Of a DNA stretch of 32,318 nt, positions 30,795 through 32,318 are shown piece by piece (within the stretch, counting starts at the first letter, position 1; the number at the start of each line of letters is the position of its first letter). A program made the translations under genes and the position numbers. The notes beneath the pieces were generated by a model. That model was not told the origin of the DNA. It saw nothing but the letters and a program-made list of their open reading frames with translations, and did not search any database. Source of the stretch: CAYRPN01 sp964426135 (GTDB lineage: Bacteria; Planctomycetota; Phycisphaerae; Phycisphaerales; Phycisphaeraceae); contig CAYRPN010000062.1 of the NCBI GenBank assembly GCA_964426135.1, positions 1-32,318 of the forward strand, in the 5' to 3' direction.

Positions 30795-31594
30795 GCGACA
30801 CGGACACCACGAACACCAACGAGTCGCAGGACGACTTCTTCGTCGGATATCTGCCGGTGCCGGCAAATCTCTCGCGCTGGCTGCGGCGCATGACGCTGCT
30901 GACGCTGGCGCTGGTCGCGGCGGCGGCGGCGGTGATCGCGGGCATGCAGCGGAACCCCGGCGAAGGCGTGTGGACCATCGATCAGCAGGAGGCGTGGGAA
31001 GGCGTGCTGGTCGCACGGCCGTATCCGATGCTGCGCATGACGCGCGGCGGCGAGACGCGCACGATCCTGCTCGTGTCGGAAGGGAAAGTCGGCGCGGGCG
31101 AACAAGCCGGCGCCTTCGACGGAAAGGCCGTGCGCATTCGCGGCACACTGGTGAAGCGCGACGGCAGGCACCTGGTTGAACTCGTAGCGGAACCGGATGC
31201 TGTCGCCTTGATCGGCGGCGCGGATGCCGTCGGCAAGAACGTGGAAGCTGCGAAGCCGGCGCCGGCGCCGTGGCAGCGCGTGGAACTGCGCGGCGAGATC
31301 ATCGATCCGAAGTGTTATCTCGGCGTGATGAAACCCGGCGAAGGCAAGACGCACAAGGCGTGTGCCGCGCTGTGCCTGCGCGGCGGCATTCCGCCGATGT
31401 TCGTCAGCCTCGGTGACACAAGCGAGCGCCGCTATTTCCTCATCGTTTCAGAATCGGGCGGACCGGCGACCGGCGACGAACTGGAGTCGCTGATCGCCCA
31501 CGTCGGCGAAGCGGTGCGAGTGAAGGGCGAGACCGCCGCATGGGGCGATGTGACGCTGCTCAAACTGCGGGGAAGCGATGTCGAACGCGACTGA
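30791..31594 (+). CDS. Membrane-anchored Cys/His protein of the redox module
   Basis: A 267-residue protein. The N-terminus is cytoplasmic (DDFFVGYLPVPANLSRWLRR), followed by one transmembrane helix at about 34-51 and an outer part with two similar beta-rich, OB-like halves (about 68-135 and 165-262). The second half carries DPKCYLGVMKPGEGKTHKAC followed by AALC: Cys175, His188, Cys191 and Cys195, a plausible metal or cofactor site. GGIPP follows directly. I cannot name the family. The start overlaps the stop of the Rieske fusion (ATGA), so the two products are made together; it may be the partner or the soluble acceptor of that protein. The metal site is inferred from residue spacing. Confidence 0.72.
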   Translation: MSDTDTTNTNESQDDFFVGYLPVPANLSRWLRRMTLLTLALVAAAAAVIAGMQRNPGEGVWTIDQQEAWEGVLVARPYPMLRMTRGGETRTILLVSEGKVGAGEQAGAFDGKAVRIRGTLVKRDGRHLVELVAEPDAVALIGGADAVGKNVEAAKPAPAPWQRVELRGEIIDPKCYLGVMKPGEGKTHKACAALCLRGGIPPMFVSLGDTSERRYFLIVSESGGPATGDELESLIAHVGEAVRVKGETAAWGDVTLLKLRGSDVERD

Positions 31595-31730
31595 GATCAC
31601 CGTGACAACGGCGATGACGCGCAGACCACCCGATGCGCCGGCGGCAGCCGGACCCTGCGGCTCGCTGCGGCTCGGCGGCGGACGCTTTCGCAAGACAGGC
31701 GATACAATCTCCGCCTGGAGCCATCACGCC

Positions 31731-32288
31731 ATGTCCACTTCGACAAGCACCACCGACGAGCAGCGCCTGATCGAGCGCCTGCGCAGCGGCGATGACGCGG
31801 CATACGAAACGCTGGTGACCAGCTACGGCCCGCGCATGCTCGCCGTGGCGCGACGCTACCTGCACGACGAATCCGACGCGCAGGACGCCTTGCAGGACGC
31901 ATTCATCTCGGTGTTCAAGCACATCGACCGGTTCGCCGGCCAATCCGCGCTGGGCACCTGGCTTCACACCATCGTCGTGCGCTCGTCGCTGATGAAACTG
32001 CGCACCTACCGCAGCCAGCAGAAAGCCTCGATCGAGGAATTGTTGCCGACATTCGAAGGCAACTTCGACCATCGTCTTGATGCCCGCGGGCCGTGGAAAG
32101 GCACCGCTCAGAGCACCGCTGAAAGCGACGAGATTCGCGCCCTGGTGCGCAAAGGCATCGATCAGTTGCCCGAAATCTACCGCGTGGTCCTGCTGCTGCG
32201 CGATATCGAAGGCCTGGACACGGAAGAGACGGCGGGCCTGCTGGGCCTGACCACCAACGTCATTACTACCGGGAGCATGATACATTGA
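31731..32288 (+). CDS. ECF sigma factor (RpoE-like) with a disrupted C-terminus
   Basis: A sigma-70 family ECF protein. Region 2 is complete (residues about 24-95: YETLVTSYGPRMLAVARRYL, then DAQDALQDAFISVFKHIDRF, then LGTWLHTIVVRSSLMKLR), and region 4 begins at about 138 (LPEIYRVVLLLRDIEGLDTEETAGLLGL). At about residue 177 the expected recognition-helix continuation (of the VKTRLHRAR type) is replaced by ITTGSMIH and a stop. A normal protein would run at least 15-25 residues further. The last 57 bases of the window look lower in GC than the gene. This may be an insertion in the gene or an assembly error at a contig end. The ATG at 31731 follows GGAG and begins a typical N-terminus; the in-frame ATG at 31578 overlaps the previous gene. 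Confidence 0.8.
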   Translation: MSTSTSTTDEQRLIERLRSGDDAAYETLVTSYGPRMLAVARRYLHDESDAQDALQDAFISVFKHIDRFAGQSALGTWLHTIVVRSSLMKLRTYRSQQKASIEELLPTFEGNFDHRLDARGPWKGTAQSTAESDEIRALVRKGIDQLPEIYRVVLLLRDIEGLDTEETAGLLGLTTNVITTGSMIH

Positions 32289-32318
32289 ACATCTCCTCAT
32301 CTGCCGCATATCTCACGT

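Overview
The window looks like a piece of a high-GC planctomycete chromosome, plausibly Phycisphaerae-like; its 3' edge behaves like a contig end. The assignment is inferred from gene content and style: an ECF sigma factor next to a YfbK-type protein, a fibro-slime surface protein, a zinc-ribbon hypothetical, an AsmA-like protein, weak or variable Shine-Dalgarno use, and long gaps filled with palindromic repeats. There is no rRNA and no tRNA that I can see, no CRISPR array, and no recognisable transposase.

Layout. 1-810 is non-coding and repeat-bearing. 811-5980 holds housekeeping and carbohydrate genes: a lipoprotein aldose 1-epimerase, a PilZ protein, threonine synthase (minus strand) and a glycogen-synthase-like glycosyltransferase. 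6380-7534 is a secreted fibro-slime protein ending at a clear intrinsic terminator. 7725-10120 is an ECF sigma factor followed by an anti-sigma-like membrane protein whose YfbK-type C-terminal half lacks its central von Willebrand A domain. 10454-12100 is AsmA-like. 12518-18111 is a glycan cluster: NDP-sugar epimerase, membrane protein, GT2, GT39 and a small membrane protein. 18409-20073 holds two exported proteins (LolA-like; LTDDQK-repeat). On the minus strand follow a zinc-ribbon protein (20473-21954) and an RluB/RsuA pseudouridine synthase, with divergent rsmD. 24085-24942 is a repeat-packed gap, then a low-GC orphan (24943-26133) resembling a metalloprotease that has lost its HExxH motif. 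26297-28479 is an aldehyde dehydrogenase with a small partner gene. 28629-31594 is a tight plus-strand run: SDR oxidoreductase, two very small membrane proteins, a ferric-reductase/Rieske fusion and a membrane-anchored Cys/His protein. The last gene is an ECF sigma factor whose C-terminus is broken about 57 bp before the window end.

The strongest leads for something undescribed are: (1) the four-gene membrane redox module at 29372-31594; (2) the vWA-less YfbK protein coupled to an ECF sigma factor; (3) three heptanucleotide-repeat arrays that each begin at or within 2 bp of a gene's stop codon, one with a 21-bp higher-order unit; (4) a 126-bp nested-palindrome family whose outer border is reused around an unrelated core. 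All functional readings come from motif recognition by eye; no search was run.
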